Assembly (NCBI GenBank): GCA_026413225.1
Contig: CM048552.1
Coordinates: forward strand, 83,863,001 to 83,927,000
Length of the DNA: 64,000 nt
From: Otis tarda
Taxonomy: Eukaryota > Chordata > Aves > Otidiformes > Otididae
Direction: 5' to 3'
The notes beneath the pieces were generated by a model that was not told the DNA's origin, ran no database searches, and was given only the letters and a program-made list of their open reading frames with translations. Of the stretch, positions 61,090 through 64,000 are shown piece by piece; positions within the stretch are counted from its first letter, which is position 1; each line of letters opens with the position of its first letter. The position numbers and the translations under genes were made by a program.

Positions 61090-63047
61090 CTGAAAGAAGG
61101 CAGGAGGGAAGCACATTAGATGTGATAGGCATCACAATATTTGTAGGAGATAGTAACGAACAGTTCCAAACTCTGGCCTGCTCTACAGTGATGTGAAAGC
61201 TGAACATCTTGTGTAGCTGATGGGAGGAAGGGAACTTCTCCTTGCTCCATCTACTTGGTCAATACGGAGATAGACTGTGTAGCAAATGTGTTATGGTTAA
61301 TGTTCATGCTGCCTTCTACAACAAATGGAAGTGATCTTTGATGTTACAGATTGAGAACAGTAATGTCAGTATTGTTCTCTTTCAGGACAGTACAGCATGG
61401 AGAATATGGACCTAGACACTCATTCTAGACAGATGCTGGAAAGAGAAGTGTGTATAGGCACTGGAGTTTCTGCTGTCTGGTTCCAGCAGAGGTTCACACT
61501 GCAGGAGAATGCATCTCAGGGCTGGGTCAGCCTAGGCTGCCAAGTGTCCCCCAGAGAGGGAGCTCTGGCTCTTGGGAATGCTGCCATCTCAGCTGCTAGT
61601 GCTCTGGGGGCTGCTGAGCTGCTCCACGCTGACCGAGATAGTTGCTGTAGTTTTGCAAGCCACTGCCAGTGTCTTCCCATGCTTCCCCAAGCCTTAATTC
61701 TCAGTTCACCATCTCTTTGGTATCTATGGAGAAGAAAATATTCTGCCCCCATGTCTTTGTCTCCACAGACAGGAAGTTTTTATGGGGCTCTGGTCATACT
61801 GCTGGGGCTCCCACTTCTTTCCACTGAAGAAAGAGCCTCAAGAGACCTCATACCTGACAGACACATGGATGACAAGCTGTTTCCAGACACCATCACATTA
61901 TTTTGGTACTGTTTCCACATCCAGGATAAAGACCTCTTCTGTTTTTGGTGGTGGGATGTTATAGTACAAAGTGGTCTGGTGGGGGAGAAAAGACTTCTGT
62001 GAAGTGCCCTGGAGCATCCCTGTATGAGCCAAAGGACTACCTGTGCCTTTGGCTTTTAATGAATTGCTAACCAGTGGCTAACACAATTGGCCCTAGCTGT
62101 GCTTCCTGTTCAGACATGCTGTGTTTAGCACATAGCATCAGATATATCTGCCAAATGTAACCCTCAGCATGAAGGCTCAGTTGTCTGCAATCCAAGACCT
62201 CATTCAGTACAACATTATCTTGGTCTTACTGAAAAAAAAATATTGTTAAGTTGTGAGAAAGTATATTAGCTAAAACCCTTCCCACAAGAAGAAAGAAGTG
62301 TAACTCTTAACTGTTGACATGAAAGAAAGAACAGAGAATCAGAAGAGAACAACTCAGCAAGAGGGATGATCATGCTCCTCTGAAGAGCAGCACAGGCCAA
62401 TCTTCCTCCACTTGCCTGGTGACTGACTGCCGGCCAGCAGGTACGCATCAGATGTCTTATGCTTATTGACTATATTCAAGTCAGTAAGTGTACGCAAGTG
62501 GTGTGAGACCTAGCTACCTCCTACATGCATTACCAATAAATAATTATTGTGTCCTCTTGTCTATACACTGTTTACAGATTCTCTGTGAGCATCCTAAGAG
62601 ATGGCTGAACAGAAGTGACCCAGTAAGAGAGGTTTTCACAGAGAGTGACTTGACTCTGCAGTTCTTTGCTGCTTGAATGGCTCATAAGGAGACTACTATC
62701 AAAACTGCCAGGATGTGTTCTCCTGATGGATCAGGTATGTTGGTATACTGGGGTAAGAAGACCTTGGTCCTACAAGACTCCCCTTCTCTGCATGTAATAA
62801 CAACCCAAAGAATATTTACTGTCAGAAGATATATAGAGCTGAGTTCCTGAAGCAGTGACATCGGCAACATACGTTCGACATAAAAGTAGGTACTGTTCTG
62901 TATCTCGTCACTCCTGACTTCAGATCTACTGATCTCTTAATGATGACATGGCATGTAACAGCAAAGCTGAGACATTTCTGAGAAGAAGATATCATAGATG
63001 ATTGCAATAAAGCAATGTAAACAGACTATACCTGAGCTACTTTAAGC
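61090..63047. other. A2M-family intron, no further exon found
   Basis: The next upstream exon of the A2M-family gene should lie on the minus strand, but nothing resembling the preceding A2M segment was seen. A 201-codon plus-strand open frame (61397-62002) has no recognisable domain and is probably chance. Confidence 0.4.
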
Positions 63048-64000
63048 TTCATAGAATCATAGAATGGTTAGAGTTGGAAGAGACGTTCAAAGGTCATCTA
63101 GTCCAACGCCCCTGCAAGAAGCAGGGACATCCCTGACTAGATCAGGTTGCTCAGAGCCTCATCCAGCCTGGCCTTGAACGTTTCCAGGGATGGGGCATCC
63201 ACCACCTCTCTGGGCAACCTGTTCCAGTGTTCTACAACCCTCAGAGTAAAAAATTTTTTCCTAATATCTAATCTAAATCTACCCCCCTCTATTTTAAAAC
63301 CATTACTCCTTGTCCTATCGCAACAGGCCCTACTGAACAGCCTCCCTCCATCTCTCTTGTAGGCCCCCTTGAGGTATTGGAAGACTGCTATAAGGTCTCC
63401 CTGGAGCCTTCTCTTCTCCAGGCTGAACAGCCCCAACTCTCTCAGCCTGTCTTCATAAGAGAGGTGCTCCAGCCCTTTTATCATCTTTGTGGCCCTCCTC
63501 TGGACCTTCTCCAACTGGTCCATGTCCTTCTTGTGTTGGTGGCTCCAGAACTGGACACAGTACTCCAGGTGGGGTCTCACCAGGGCAGAGTAGAGGGGCA
63601 GAATCTCCTCCCTTGACCTGCTGGCCACGCTTCTCTTGATGTAACCCAGGCTGCGGTTGGCCTTCTGGGCCGCAAGGGCACATTGCCTGCTCATGATAAG
63701 CTTCTCGTCCACCAGCACTCCCAAGTCCTTCTCCTCAGGGCTGCTCTCAATCCGTTCCCCGCCCAGCCTGTATTTGTGCCTGGGATTGCCTGACCCAGGT
63801 GCAGGACCTTGCACTTGGCCTGGTTGAACTTCATGAGGTTGGCACAGGTTTGCACCTCTCCAGCCTGTCAAGGTCCCTCTGGATGGCATCCCTCCCTTCC
63901 AGCATGTCGACGGCACCACACAACTTGGTGTAATCGGCGAACTTGCTGAGGGTGCACTCTATCCCACTGTCCATGTCACCAACAAAGATGTTAAACAGGG
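63048..64000 (-). mobile_element. CR1 LINE continuing past the window edge
   Basis: 3' end at about 63048 (tcatagaatcatagaatgg), then C-terminal reverse transcriptase sequence with a long intact frame ([38 protein letters not shown]) up to 63919, and further sequence to the window end. It is the best preserved frame of its subfamily here, suggesting a younger insertion. Confidence 0.9.

Noticed and set aside
1-64000. tRNA, rRNA, snoRNA, microRNA or CRISPR-like arrays
   Set aside because: No cloverleaf with A/B boxes, rRNA-like sequence or spaced direct repeats was recognised. Small RNAs cannot be excluded by eye; a covariance-model scan would be needed.

Overview
The window is vertebrate nuclear DNA, almost certainly avian. 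It holds at least nine CR1 LINE fragments (several ending in the ATTCTATG-type 3' repeat), five solo LTR-like elements, two CpG-island promoters and spliced genes with GT-AG introns. The order and orientation KLRG1(-) M6PR(+) PHC1(-) A2ML-type gene(-) is the mirror image of human 12p13 (A2ML1, PHC1, M6PR, KLRG1), so the locus is a conserved amniote block. I cannot name the species. No bacterial-type operon, CRISPR array or phage is present.

Region by region: 139-5153 (minus) is a KLRG1-like C-type lectin receptor; four exons join in frame and a tentative first exon lies at 5099-5153. The stretch 5.2-12.6 kb is intergenic with two CR1 fragments. A CpG island at 12.64-13.46 kb is the M6PR promoter. 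M6PR (cation-dependent mannose-6-phosphate receptor) is complete in six coding exons at 15476-17948. PHC1 (Polycomb PRC1 subunit) is complete on the minus strand in 14 coding exons at 21962-38134, and joins to a 990-residue protein. Its CpG island is at 41.69-42.78 kb. Its introns carry a CR1 of about 3 kb and an LTR. The stretch 42.8-55.9 kb is intergenic, with a decayed histone H2B-like pseudogene, three LTRs and three CR1 pieces, two of them head to head. From 56.0 to 61.1 kb (minus) lie the last four coding exons of an alpha-2-macroglobulin family gene (A2ML1/ovostatin type); its remaining exons are beyond the right edge. A further CR1 runs off the window at 64 kb.

The genes are not one pathway. 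M6PR sorts lysosomal hydrolases, PHC1 is a chromatin repressor, KLRG1 is an inhibitory-type lymphocyte receptor and the A2M-family gene is a secreted protease inhibitor. They are linked by synteny. I found no previously undescribed multi-gene system. The points most worth a second look are the avian KLRG1-like gene with an ITIM-like motif just upstream of its first predicted Met, the H2B-like pseudogene, the LTR family with internal tandem repeats (one copy with a perfect 5-bp target duplication, one copy sense-oriented in the A2M-family gene), and the NF-Y and RFX motif clusters in the two promoters.
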